A DNA stretch of 64,000 nucleotides. Source: Solidesulfovibrio magneticus RS-1 (GTDB lineage Bacteria; Desulfobacterota; Desulfovibrionia; Desulfovibrionales; Desulfovibrionaceae). Both the position numbers and the translations under genes were made by a program. Below are positions 41,977 through 51,658 of the stretch, in pieces (position 1 is the first letter of the stretch; every line of letters begins with the position of its first letter). The stretch is taken from contig NC_012796.1 of the NCBI RefSeq assembly GCF_000010665.1, positions 2,013,501-2,077,500 on the forward strand. Direction: 5' to 3'. The notes beneath the pieces are model-generated. The model did no database searches and was not told the origin of the DNA. It saw nothing but the letters and a program-made list of their open reading frames with translations.

Positions 41977-42813
41977 CTATTGCCGTGCATAGCTCTTCCT
42001 GAACACGATAATTGCACAGGCCAGTTTTACAAAGGCAATGAAGGTTGATAGATAGAGGCAATATCTCGTTCGAATACCGCGAAATCCTTTCAGCCAAGCG
42101 AATGTGCGTTCTACGACCCAACGACGAGCAGGATGAAGGCCTTCTTGCTTCTCAATTTTCTCTTACCCTCGGGAGCGAATATGCGCTTCAAACCCATATG
42201 AATACACTTCTTCATGCACGCGTGGATAATCATACCCTTTGTCCAGGCACAAGTGATGGCTGTCTGCGCAAACATTAAACACATGGAAACAAGATCGCTA
42301 TTATTTCCGATCGTTAAGCCAACTAGTCGACTGTCGTGAACATTTGCCCCAACGACAATAATTCCGAGAGGTGTCCCTTGTTGGTCAACATGCAAATGGA
42401 TCTTTGTTCCAGAGCGTCCTCTATCTGTGGGATTCGCTCCAAGGCCTTCAGCCGCATCTTTTTTTTGTGCGAACAGGTGCCTGAATCAAAGAGCCGTCCA
42501 TAGATTGCCAGGAAAGATGAAGACCTTGCTGGCGATGATAATCTTCCAGGCATATTTTCATCAATTGGTCAAAGACCCCATGTTTCGCCCCTCGGCGATA
42601 GTGATCATGAATAGTACTTTTTGATCCATAGCATTTTGGGATCATATTCCACTGACATCCTGTTTTCAGGCGGAAGATGATGCCGTTGATTATGCTTCGA
42701 GAGGATATCGGAGGGCTTCCGCCAGAACGCTTTCGCTTAAACGGCTCAAGGAGCGGTTCAAATTTTGCCCATAACCCGTCCGGCAGTTCGGTGAAATCAT
42801 ACGGCGTACTCAT
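41977..42813 (-). pseudogene. IS5-family transposase, decayed
   Basis: Read on the minus strand: the first 120 residues (FTELPDGLWAKFEPLLEPFK, GCQWNMIPKCYG, SMDGSLIQAP) are an IS5-type OrfA. The rest continues in other frames: PTDRGRSGTKIHLHVD, then HLCLDKGYDYPRVHEE, then an in-frame TAA, then ARRWVVERTFAWLKGF and a normal end. One frameshift could be programmed, but the further shift and the stop mean it is dead. It fills the left edge of the 20-kb segment between the two RecD2 fragments. Confidence 0.8.
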
Positions 42814-42834
42814 GTGCAAAATTATTAAAGGAAA

Positions 42835-43125
42835 TTAACTAGTTAGTAATATCAGTGCCGGACGTCCTCTTCGCCAGGACAGCAGCTTGCTGCTTGGAGC
42901 CCGTAAGGTTTCCCTGGGCCGGTAACAATCCCAGTTGCAGCTAATGATGAACGCCTTGTGGGTCAGGCGATCGAGCAAGGCCGCTGTCAAGGGTCGCGTC
43001 CCCAAAGAACTGGGGCCAGTCCGCAAAGCCAAGATTCGTCGTAATGATGACCGATCCTCGCTCGTGGCGTTCCGCCATGACATGGAAAAGCAGTTCAGCA
43101 CCTTCTTTATTGGTTGCGAATGAAT
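42835..43125 (-). pseudogene. IstB (IS21 family) remnant
   Basis: The minus strand reads [20 protein letters not shown] then, one frame over, [20 protein letters not shown], the C-terminal half of an IstB ATPase with a frameshift between. The N-terminal ATPase part is absent. It is a decayed fragment next to the IS5-like copy. Confidence 0.75.
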
Positions 43126-43316
43126 ATATTTATAACAATATCATCTGGCTGCAAAGTATCTGGCTGCTGTTGACACTAGGTTCAAGGTGCCGCACCGTTT
43201 CGCTTGTCTCAAATCATCTTAAGTGGCATGATGGCAAAATAGGCTACAATCGTGACTGTTGCGACATCATAATTTTCGAGATCTTGTGTTCACATCACCC
43301 TCAGGGAGATCGTCCT

Positions 43317-46300
43317 ATGGCCAAGAAAAAGGCCCCACCGAAGTCAAAGCCCAAGACAGGCCGAGATTCTTCGGTAGAAACATCTGCCACAGACCCTGTA
43401 CAGGCCTCTGGATCATCTTTCCCCATAATCGGGATAGGTGCTTCCGCAGGAGGGCTGGCGGCTTTTGAGGCCTTCTTTTCTGGCATGCCTACCGATACCG
43501 ATCCTGGCATGGCCTTTGTGCTGGTGCAGCATCTTGCCCCTGATCACAAGAGCATCCTCACAGATCTCATTCAGCGCTATACCCGCATGAAGGTTTTCGA
43601 AGTGGTGGACGGGATGGTGGTCAAGCCCAACTGCACCTACATCATCCCGCCCAACCGCGACATGGCCTTCATAGATGGCGCGCTCCAACTGCTGGAGCCG
43701 TCTGCTCCCCGAGGTCAACGTCTGCCTATTGACTTCTTCTTCCGCTCCCTGGCCCAAGATCAAGGTGACAAAGCCATTGGCATCGTACTCTCTGGCACAG
43801 GGAGTGACGGCACCCTGGGAATTCGGGCTATCAAAGGTGAAGGGGGCTTGGTTTTAGTCCAGACCCCAGAAACAACTGAGTATGATGGCATGCCCCGAAG
43901 CGCCATTGGGACTGGCCTGGTTGACTATGAATTGCCGCCAACTGAGATGCCCAGCAAGTTAATCCTCTATGTAAAACAGATGTATGATAATCACGGTTTG
44001 CACAAGCCGCACCTTATAATTAAACCAGATAACTCATTAAAAAAGATTTTCATTTTGTTGCGCGGTCAAACTAGTCACGACTTCTCTCAGTACAAGCCGA
44101 GCACTATTCTTCGGCGCATTGAACGGCGTATGGCTGTCAACCACATTGAATCAATGGAAGCATACGTAAAATTTTTGCAACAAACTCCATCAGAAGTGGC
44201 AGCATTATTTCGTGATCTGTTGATCGGCGTGACCAACTTTTTCCGTGATCCGGAAGCGTTCAGGATTCTTGAGGAGCAGGTCATCCCCAAACTCTTCTCG
44301 GGTAAGCCTGCGGGTTCCATTTTGCGAGTCTGGACACCGGGGTGTTCCACCGGCGAGGAAGCTTATTCGCTCGCCATACTTTTCCAAGAGCACATTGAGG
44401 CGCTAAAGCAGAGCTACAAGGTGCAACTCTTCGCCACGGACATTGACAGCAACGCGATTGCTACGGCCCGGAATGGCGTTTACCCGTCCACAATCGCCGC
44501 AGACATCTCGCCGGAACGTTTGAACCGCTTTTTCTCAACAGAGACAGGCGGGGGCGGGTTGCGTATCCAAAAGGTCCTTCGCGACATGCTGGTCTTTTCC
44601 GAGCAGAACGTGATCAAAGACCCCCCATTCTCCAAACTCGACCTCATCTGCTGCCGCAACCTACTCATCTATTTGAACGGGGACTTGCAAAAGAAGCTAA
44701 TCCCTCTCTTCCACTATGCCTTGAACCCGGGCGGCTATCTTTTCCTGGGGACCTCTGAAACGGTAGGCGAGTTCGGCGACCTATTTGCCACACTGGACCG
44801 GAAACAGAAAATTTATCAACGAAAAGACGTTTTCAACGCCCAGCGTTTGCCATTGGCCCAATTCCTTCCATCAATTGCGGTGGGGGATGCAGGCGCGCCC
44901 AAATCAACGGGAAAGGCATCACCCGTCGGGAAACTGCCTCTTCGCGAGTTAACTGAACAGACACTCTTGAAGCAGTTCGACCCCGTCGCCGCCCTTGTCA
45001 ACGACAAAGGCGTAATCTTCTATCTTCATGGGCGTTCCGGCTTGTATCTGGAACTCGCTCCCGGTGAAGTTGGTGCCGTGAACATTTTCAAGATAGCACG
45101 CGAAGGGTTGCAGCGAGAACTAACCACAGCTTTGCATAGAGTAGCTAAGACAAAAGAGTTAGTGCAGTGTGCAGGTCTCCGCGTTAAAACTAATGGAGAT
45201 TTCGCTACTGTCAATATGACCGTTCGCCCCGTGGCTATAGATAATGGCGAAGAAGTTGAAACAAACCTGTATCTTGTCATTCTTGAGCATGTTACTCCAG
45301 CTATGGAAGCGAAGCATGAGCATATGACTCAGGATGCAATATGCCCAGAGACAATTGACGATGCGCGGAGCGACACTCATGTAGCGGCGCTCAAACAAGA
45401 ACTGCGCAACAAGGAAGAATATCTCCAGACAACTTTAGAGGAGCTAGAAACATCAAACGAAGAGCTAAAGTCTTCTAATGAGGAGATGCAATCTGTCAAT
45501 GAGGAGCTTCAGTCAACAAACGAAGAGCTTGAGACTTCAAAAGAGGAATTACAATCAGTCAATGAAGAGCTGGCCACGGTCAATGCCGAGCTTCAGAACA
45601 AGGTTGCGGATTTGTCTCGGGCTAACAACGACATGAACAATCTTCTAGCCGGAATGGGTGTTGCCACCGTATTTGTTGACACTCAACTTCGCATCCTACG
45701 GTTCACCCCCGCCGCCACTCAAATCATAAACTTGATTTCGAGTGATGTCGGACGTCCTGTTCAGCATATCGTTTCCAACCTTATTGGCTATGACAGTCTT
45801 GTGGTAGATGCGCAGGCCGTTTTGGATACTCTGACCCCAAAAGCCATCGACGTCGAGGCGAAGGATGGAAAGCAGTACAATATGCGCATCCGGCCCTACC
45901 GTACGCTCGAAAATATGATAGAGGGCGTGGTAATCTCATTTTACGACGTCACCGAATTGAAGAGCGCGCAGCATCTGCTCGCCGTGGCCAATGATCAGCT
46001 CCGCTACGTGCAGCTTGGGCGTGATGCTCGAGATGCCGTCCTGATCATGAATTCGGATGGAAATATCTTGGCCTGGAATCACGCGGCTCACAAAGCTTAC
46101 GGATGGGATGAATCCGATGCCTTGACCATGAACATTCGTGACCTGATCCCGGAAGAAGTACGCGATGCAGAGACGGGAAAATTCCGAGAAATCGCTCTAG
46201 GTAAAAGTCAGGGCCCACATGCCTCGGTTCGCCTTGATAAGAGTGGAAAACGCATACCGGTAGAATTTGCAACCACGCCTTTGGTCGATGAGAAAGGCCG

Positions 46301-46337
46301 GATTTACGCTATCGCGACACTGGAACGAGTTGTCTGA
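43317..46337 (+). CDS. CheB-CheR-PAS fusion protein
   Basis: The 1006-residue protein starts with a CheB methylesterase domain (about 35-220): catalytic Ser in GIGASAGG, His in VQHLAPDH, Asp in SGTGSDG; no receiver domain precedes it. A CheR methyltransferase follows (about 240-510), with [28 protein letters not shown] for SAM binding and [11 protein letters not shown]. Then a long coiled coil of SNEELQS-type heptads (about 690-770) and two PAS-like domains to the end. Such hybrids set methylation of receptors or other proteins without a full chemotaxis array. It precedes a hybrid kinase by 11 bases and lacks a kinase itself. Confidence 0.88.
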   Translation: MAKKKAPPKSKPKTGRDSSVETSATDPVQASGSSFPIIGIGASAGGLAAFEAFFSGMPTDTDPGMAFVLVQHLAPDHKSILTDLIQRYTRMKVFEVVDGMVVKPNCTYIIPPNRDMAFIDGALQLLEPSAPRGQRLPIDFFFRSLAQDQGDKAIGIVLSGTGSDGTLGIRAIKGEGGLVLVQTPETTEYDGMPRSAIGTGLVDYELPPTEMPSKLILYVKQMYDNHGLHKPHLIIKPDNSLKKIFILLRGQTSHDFSQYKPSTILRRIERRMAVNHIESMEAYVKFLQQTPSEVAALFRDLLIGVTNFFRDPEAFRILEEQVIPKLFSGKPAGSILRVWTPGCSTGEEAYSLAILFQEHIEALKQSYKVQLFATDIDSNAIATARNGVYPSTIAADISPERLNRFFSTETGGGGLRIQKVLRDMLVFSEQNVIKDPPFSKLDLICCRNLLIYLNGDLQKKLIPLFHYALNPGGYLFLGTSETVGEFGDLFATLDRKQKIYQRKDVFNAQRLPLAQFLPSIAVGDAGAPKSTGKASPVGKLPLRELTEQTLLKQFDPVAALVNDKGVIFYLHGRSGLYLELAPGEVGAVNIFKIAREGLQRELTTALHRVAKTKELVQCAGLRVKTNGDFATVNMTVRPVAIDNGEEVETNLYLVILEHVTPAMEAKHEHMTQDAICPETIDDARSDTHVAALKQELRNKEEYLQTTLEELETSNEELKSSNEEMQSVNEELQSTNEELETSKEELQSVNEELATVNAELQNKVADLSRANNDMNNLLAGMGVATVFVDTQLRILRFTPAATQIINLISSDVGRPVQHIVSNLIGYDSLVVDAQAVLDTLTPKAIDVEAKDGKQYNMRIRPYRTLENMIEGVVISFYDVTELKSAQHLLAVANDQLRYVQLGRDARDAVLIMNSDGNILAWNHAAHKAYGWDESDALTMNIRDLIPEEVRDAETGKFREIALGKSQGPHASVRLDKSGKRIPVEFATTPLVDEKGRIYAIATLERVV

Positions 46338-46348
46338 GGGTGAGGGGT

Positions 46349-48940
46349 ATGAAAGACACATTGCGCCAAAGGGCGGAAGAGCAGACTTTGGCAAATGATG
46401 CCCAGGGAGAATGTGTCTCCATGTCTCCTGAAGATGGGCGAAAGGTTCTCCACGAACTGCGCGTGCATCAGATCGAGCTTGAGATGCAGAACGAGGAGTT
46501 ACGACGGTCCCAGATTGCCCTAAACACTGCAAAGGAACGCTATTTTGACCTCTATGACCTAGCTCCGGTTGGTTATGTCACGATTAGCGGGGGGGGACTC
46601 CTCCTTGAAACCAACCTAACTGCGGCGACCATGTTCAGCACTAATCGCAGCGACCTTTTTCGAAAGCCGTTTAGCTCATTGATCCTCAAGCAAGACCAGT
46701 CTATCTACTACAAATTGCACAATAATCTAGTTGCAACGAACATGCCGGAGGCGCGTGATTTGAGGATGATGAGGTCTGACGGGTCTGAATTCTGGGTTCA
46801 TCTGTCGGCCACCATCGGACATGATTCTGATGGACAGGCAGAAATCCACATCGCAATAAACGACATTACCGAACGTAAGCAGGCTGAAGATGCGCTGCGT
46901 AAGAGTGAAGAGCACCTCCGCATTGTCTCCGACAACGCCACCGATTGGGAGTACTGGCGCGGCCCAGATGGAAAGCTCAAGTGGGTCTCGCCCTCGTGCA
47001 AAGAAATTACCGAATACACACCAGAAGAGTTCATGGGGGAGAGCCCTCTTGCCATCCAACAGATTGTCTATCCTGAGGACCAGGGTCTATGGTTGGAGCA
47101 CCTCAAGCAGTTAGACACCCAAGAGCCTCCTCATCTTGAATTGGAATTCAGAATAATCAAACGATCCGGTGATGTTGTTTGGATCAATCATATATGTAAG
47201 CCTATATACAGCAGGGAAGGTGTGTACCTAGGACGCCGGGTCTGCAACCGTGACATCACAGCACGAAAGACCATAGAGAAGGCTCTGACCTTTCTGGCAA
47301 CCTGCTGCAGTGCCCGTTCGGGGGTGGCATTCTTCGAGTCGCTTGCCAGGTATTTGGCTGAGACCCTGGGAATGGATTTCGTTTGCATTGACCGACTGGA
47401 GGGGGATGGGCTTAACGCCAGGACCTTGGCCGTCTATTTCGATGGGCATTTCGAAGACAACATCACCTATGCATTGAAAGACACCCCCTGCGGGGATGTG
47501 GTGGGAAAGGAGTCCTGCTGTTTTCCCCATGACGTACGGGGCCTTTTCCCTAAGGACGCTGTGCTCCAAGGCATGCAGGCTGAGAGCTACGTGGGCATTA
47601 CCTTGTGGGATTCTGCCGGTCGACCCAACGGGCTTATTGCGGTCATCGGTCGTACCCCCTTGAAGGATCCCTGGTTGGCTGAATCCATTCTGCAATTGGC
47701 TGGAGTTCGAGCCGGCGGGGAACTTGAACGCCTTCAGGCTGAAGAGGCTCTTCAGTCGGCGAAAATTGCCGCTGAGTCAGCCAATAAGGCGAAATCCGTA
47801 TTTCTTGCCAACATGAGCCATGAGATAAGAACTCCGCTCAATGGTGTGCTAGGAATGCTCCAATTGCTCGACACCACAGCCCCGAATGATGAGCAGAAAG
47901 AGTACCTGCTGGGAGCAGTTCAATCCACAAATCGACTGGCTCGGCTGCTTTCGGACATTCTCGACATCTCAAGGATCGAGGCGGGTAGGATGGATATCGT
48001 TGAGTTGGAATTCAACATTCAGAATACATGGGATTCCATCAAAGAACTTTTCGCCCTGGAGGCGAGGAGAAAGGGTCTCGTCCTCGAGTTTGGATGTGTT
48101 AAAGATCTCCCACTATTATTGATCGGAGATGAGGTGCGGCTAAGGCAAATCCTTTTTAACCTTGTCGGGAATGCCGTCAAATTCACAGAAAAGGGAAAAA
48201 TCCGGATTGATGCCTCATTGCTTCCATTGCTCCCAAGCTCAAAAAGTTCTGCCATTCGAGTATTGATAACTGTACACGACACGGGGGTCGGGATCCCCGA
48301 GGAATACATTAAAGACATTTTCGAGCCTTTTGTCCAAGCTGATGGTTCATACACCCGGCGCTTTCAGGGGGCTGGTTTAGGGCTTTCCATCGTTCGTCGC
48401 TTGGTTAATCTCTTGGGTGGCGATATAGCAATTGACAGTACATTAGGTGAAGGGACGACCGTTTATCTCTCTCTGCCGTTGAAGATTCCTGTTGCTAAAC
48501 AAAACTTGCTCGAGCTTAAAGCGAATCCGGTGATTACTCCATCGCTATCCTCTTTGCGCATACTTATCGCTGAAGATGATACAGTAAGTTCACTCACCTG
48601 CAAGCGGATGCTTGAGAAGACAGGGTCTTCAGTCACCTCCGTTAAGGATGGTAAGGAAGCGCTTCAACTCCTCTGCGAGAAAGTTTTCGACTTGATCCTC
48701 ATGGATATCCAGATGCCAGTCATGGATGGGGTTGATGCCACAAGAGCGATTCGGGAAGGTAGGGCAGGCGAAGACAAGGCAAGTATCCCGATCATCGCCA
48801 TGACCGCCTACGCCATGACAGGTGACAAGGAAAAGTTCCTGGAGGCCGGTATGAATGATTACATTTCCAAGCCAGTGGAGATGGAGACGCTCAAGGAAGT
48901 TATCGAGAGGGTGATGGAAAAGGCTGTCACCACCAACTGA
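46349..48940 (+). CDS. PAS-GAF hybrid histidine kinase
   Basis: The 863-residue protein has two PAS domains (about 60-180 and 185-310; the second is PAS/PAC, with DITARKT after it), a GAF-like region (about 320-460), a HisKA dimerisation domain with phospho-acceptor His in [16 protein letters not shown], an HATPase domain with [20 protein letters not shown] and GAGLGLSIV, and a C-terminal receiver with [14 protein letters not shown] and K in ISKPVE. It is soluble, so it senses an internal signal. Gene order with the CheB-CheR-PAS gene suggests one signalling unit; no transcription factor follows, so output must be by protein contact or elsewhere. ATG 46349 has GAGG nine bases upstream. Confidence 0.88.
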   Translation: MKDTLRQRAEEQTLANDAQGECVSMSPEDGRKVLHELRVHQIELEMQNEELRRSQIALNTAKERYFDLYDLAPVGYVTISGGGLLLETNLTAATMFSTNRSDLFRKPFSSLILKQDQSIYYKLHNNLVATNMPEARDLRMMRSDGSEFWVHLSATIGHDSDGQAEIHIAINDITERKQAEDALRKSEEHLRIVSDNATDWEYWRGPDGKLKWVSPSCKEITEYTPEEFMGESPLAIQQIVYPEDQGLWLEHLKQLDTQEPPHLELEFRIIKRSGDVVWINHICKPIYSREGVYLGRRVCNRDITARKTIEKALTFLATCCSARSGVAFFESLARYLAETLGMDFVCIDRLEGDGLNARTLAVYFDGHFEDNITYALKDTPCGDVVGKESCCFPHDVRGLFPKDAVLQGMQAESYVGITLWDSAGRPNGLIAVIGRTPLKDPWLAESILQLAGVRAGGELERLQAEEALQSAKIAAESANKAKSVFLANMSHEIRTPLNGVLGMLQLLDTTAPNDEQKEYLLGAVQSTNRLARLLSDILDISRIEAGRMDIVELEFNIQNTWDSIKELFALEARRKGLVLEFGCVKDLPLLLIGDEVRLRQILFNLVGNAVKFTEKGKIRIDASLLPLLPSSKSSAIRVLITVHDTGVGIPEEYIKDIFEPFVQADGSYTRRFQGAGLGLSIVRRLVNLLGGDIAIDSTLGEGTTVYLSLPLKIPVAKQNLLELKANPVITPSLSSLRILIAEDDTVSSLTCKRMLEKTGSSVTSVKDGKEALQLLCEKVFDLILMDIQMPVMDGVDATRAIREGRAGEDKASIPIIAMTAYAMTGDKEKFLEAGMNDYISKPVEMETLKEVIERVMEKAVTTN

Positions 48941-48947
48941 AGCCAGG

Positions 48948-49202
48948 GTGCTCACTCGCAAACTCTACCAGGATGGGTATGATTCTCGTGGTCAGTATGA
49001 AGGACGCTTGAAGGAAAGTCGAGACGGTGAGACAGTCAAGATTTACGATAGCAAGGGATACTGCCAGGGACGCATAAAAGACGATAAGATCTATGATTCA
49101 AAAGGGCATTATGAGGGACGCGTAAAAGAAAGTCGGGATGGTGGCGAGTATAAGATATGCGACAGTAAGGGAAAGTACCAGGGTCGGGCGAAGAAGTATT
49201 AG
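48948..49202 (+). CDS. Small repeat protein, five-fold beta-flower type
   Basis: The 84-residue protein consists of repeats on the pattern YDS.G.Y.GR.K, at about residues 10, 32, 48 and 68 (GYDSRGQYEGRLK, IYDSKGYCQGRIK, IYDSKGHYEGRVK, ICDSKGKYQGRAK). This is the pattern of the proteins called five-fold beta-flowers, whose function is unknown. It starts at a GTG right after the kinase gene and may belong to its transcript. Confidence 0.65.
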   Translation: MLTRKLYQDGYDSRGQYEGRLKESRDGETVKIYDSKGYCQGRIKDDKIYDSKGHYEGRVKESRDGGEYKICDSKGKYQGRAKKY

Positions 49203-49222
49203 CTGATAGTGGAGCAGTTAGT

Positions 49223-49573
49223 ATGTCATGGTATTTGGTTGTGGATATACGGCATTGGCTTGATGAAAATGAAGAACCGGGTGTCCCCCAGCTAAAGAGC
49301 AAAGTCGACTTCTTGAAGGAGTTGATTGCTTATGAAACTGCATTTGAAGCCGGAATGGAAAATTTTCCTTTGCCGATATGTAGAAAGCGGCCTGGGCGTA
49401 AGCCGTGCAAAAGTCCTTTGAGGACTATGACGGAAGATAATGTGCAGGGAGTTGCTGGGAAAGTGATCTATTGGCAATGCCCAAAGTGCAAAGACAGTGG
49501 TATGGTCTATGGTTGGGAAGGGCTGATGTGCGACTTGTCAGGGCACGATTTTGAAGAGGAGAGTTTTAACTGA
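49223..49573 (+). CDS. Small orphan protein with a zinc-ribbon-like CxxC end
   Basis: The 116-residue protein has an N-terminal helical half and a C-terminal part with WQCPKCKDSG and a later CDL, which may form half a zinc ribbon; an earlier CRKRPGRKPCKS could supply the other pair. I do not recognise it. It lies 20 bases after the beta-flower gene and is oriented the same way. Confidence 0.55.
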   Translation: MSWYLVVDIRHWLDENEEPGVPQLKSKVDFLKELIAYETAFEAGMENFPLPICRKRPGRKPCKSPLRTMTEDNVQGVAGKVIYWQCPKCKDSGMVYGWEGLMCDLSGHDFEEESFN

Positions 49574-49809
49574 GGGTTGTGGTATAAGGTTCTCTGGAAA
49601 CTTTCGAAATATTGGTTCGAGTGAGGTTTTGGATGTTGGGATTGAGCTGAATGAGATGTCCCTGCAAAAAGTCCAAAACCTAGAGCCTTTTGGAGCGTAA
49701 CGGGTTGAATTTATTGATCACGGGAGCCTGGTTTTCGCCCGATTTCGACTTTTTGCAGTGAGATCATCCATTGTTCTGCTTAACGCAAACGATCGATTAT
49801 TTAGCTGGC

Positions 49810-50352
49810 CTACACGTTATCCATAAGCTCAATAATTTCTTTTGAAACATCAGGAAGGCTATTCAATTGCTGAAAGACACTTTCGTCCTGTGCTTCCACA
49901 ATACATGGCCAGCCAAATGCCTCGGATTTGCAATAAGCCTTGTCCAGGACTGCCTCATAGTTTTGTTGCTTTGCGTATGCTTCAATGTGCTTATTCATTG
50001 CAGAGTACATTTGCTCGCGCAATTCCTTTTGTCTCTTTTCAATGGCACCATTCGAAGGGTGTTTCTTCTTCACCCACTCCTCAAGAGCTGCCAAGGATTT
50101 TCGGCAAACTTTCGACGACTCAAAAATAACCCTGCGGTTGACCAAGACAATTTTTTTCGCAGTTATTTCCGGAAATCTGCCTCCCTGTGGTGCCATGTGG
50201 ATATTGTCCCGGGGCGTTGCCGCCAGGGCCTTGTCAAGAGCATCGATGGCCTCCTGACCGGTAGCGCCAGACTCGCCTCTATGAGGAAATAAAAAGACAA
50301 CAACAAAAAATGACAGGATAAAAAAAACCTTACGTTGCGTTGTCGCATCCAT
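49810..50352 (-). CDS. Exported protein of unknown family
   Basis: The 180-residue product starts at an ATG with GGAGG six bases upstream and has a signal peptide or membrane anchor (VFFILSFFVVVFLFPHRGES). The rest is helical and charged with an EKRQKELREQMYSAMNKHIE segment and three cysteines. I do not recognise it. It is convergent with the orphan zinc-ribbon gene and is the only minus-strand intact gene between the kinase and the giant protein. Confidence 0.6.
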   Translation of the reverse strand: MDATTQRKVFFILSFFVVVFLFPHRGESGATGQEAIDALDKALAATPRDNIHMAPQGGRFPEITAKKIVLVNRRVIFESSKVCRKSLAALEEWVKKKHPSNGAIEKRQKELREQMYSAMNKHIEAYAKQQNYEAVLDKAYCKSEAFGWPCIVEAQDESVFQQLNSLPDVSKEIIELMDNV

Positions 50353-50607
50353 GAACACCCTCCAGAAAGATGGCTTCTGGATCAGTTCGATAATTTTTAC
50401 GTGGCTATTGCCTTTGCTCAGCACTTCTGACATAGTCAGAGTGAAATTAGCTATTTGTTGATGTTTCTAGGTCCAAGCTCTACAGCCAGATATTTTTATA
50501 CAGTGGTGCTTAAGATTAAGTCAAGCTGGTTTATACGGAGAGCCTCAATGAGTTGCTGACGGCTCATTGCTTCGGACTCGCGGTCGATCGTTTTTGTCGC
50601 TTCCGAA

Positions 50608-50757
50608 GAGCCTGTCCCGGGAACATTTTTTAGAGAAAAATTTTTCCACCATCCATCCCATTATCGAGGGGAAAAGTGGCTCAGAAGCCCGGATATCGAC
50701 GTAGTTTATTCAGGGCGTAGATATTCGCTTACGCCTAGTCATTCATGGGACAGGCTC
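50608..50757. mobile_element. MITE-like element
   Basis: A 150-bp stretch without coding capacity bounded by perfect 11-bp inverted repeats GAGCCTGTCCC and GGGACAGGCTC, flanked on both sides by CGAA (50604-50607 and 50758-50761), which would be a target duplication. The right flank goes on to repeat GAGCC. A third copy of the terminal repeat lies at 51134-51144. Confidence 0.55.
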
Positions 50758-50819
50758 CGAAGAGCCTAGTTTCTTTGCCGTATTGCAATAGGCAAAGGTC
50801 ATGACCTGATTGGGTTCAG

Positions 50820-51024
50820 GACCAGATCGTGGTGGCTTGTGACGTCGTCCAGGAGTGCAACGACGTCGGCCAACTGTGTCGATGGTGGAAGTGGCCGAGG
50901 CCAATCTCTATGAGATCGGCGAGGAGCCGGGGTAGTTTCTAGCCGATACCGGGTACTGTAGCGAGGACAACCTGGAGTGCATGGGTCGAACACGGAAGCG
51001 AGGAGATCCCCTGGCTGCCCGGTG
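50820..51024 (+). pseudogene. IS1182-like transposase remnant
   Basis: One frame reads DQIVVACDVVQECNDVGQL and the next MVEVAEANLYEIGEEPG, stop, FLADTGYCSEDNLE, the order seen in the catalytic middle of IS1182-type transposases (…NDVGQL…MV…L.ADAGY.SE.NL). A frameshift and an in-frame stop show it is dead. Terminal repeats at 50608-50618 and 51134-51144 could be the ends of a larger deleted element. Confidence 0.6.
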
Positions 51025-51144
51025 AAAGGCATCACGGATCAAAAAACGCACGTTCTGGGAACCAGAGCGGCGATCGTTGGTCTGGAGAGAATCCGAGGCC
51101 GGGAGTATCGCTCATTGTGAGGACAACCTTCGTGGGACAGGCTC

Positions 51145-51658
51145 CTCTGGGATGCACAATAAAGGGGCAATCCGGAGAATTCCAACCGCTCTGGCTGGCG
51201 TTCTTCTGGCGTCTGTTCCCCGAGGAACAAAATTTCTTGCTTCCGGGAACCGGCTAGAGCCCGCCCCTGAGCAGCCGCTCCAAAGACCGGACAGTTGTGT
51301 CGGCCCCAGCCCGCAAAATTACTTCCCGGTTCGTACCTCAAAGCCCCAGGATTCCTTGCGTACAACCTTGCTTCCGCGTATAGAATTCTTCAATCATCAC
51401 CGCCTCTGAAACAGGCTAGCCCTTCAAGCGACCCCAGCAACGGGCAACCCCATGAAACGTTGCAAGATTCACGCATCACTGCATATCCTCCTGGCGTGGG
51501 ACATCACCGTCCCATTGCGGACCAACCGATTTATGCTCACCGTCTTCGTGCTTGAAGACCAATAGCGCAAATTGCGGACTGCTGAGGCAGCAGCGTCTTA
51601 TGAAGGAGCAGGAGAAATCACTCTTTTAGTGAAACATTCCATCCGAACAGAGTACTTC
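51145..51658. other. 514-bp stretch without intact gene
   Basis: It follows the transposase remnant and leads to the giant gene. Short frames are present on both strands but none has a ribosome site or a pattern I recognise; it may hold more eroded insertion-sequence DNA. The promoter of the giant gene should be near its right end. Confidence 0.4.

Noticed and set aside
51039-51365. A 108-residue minus-strand frame between the transposase remnant and the giant gene.
   Set aside because: No ribosome site, no recognisable pattern, and it overlaps eroded insertion-sequence DNA.
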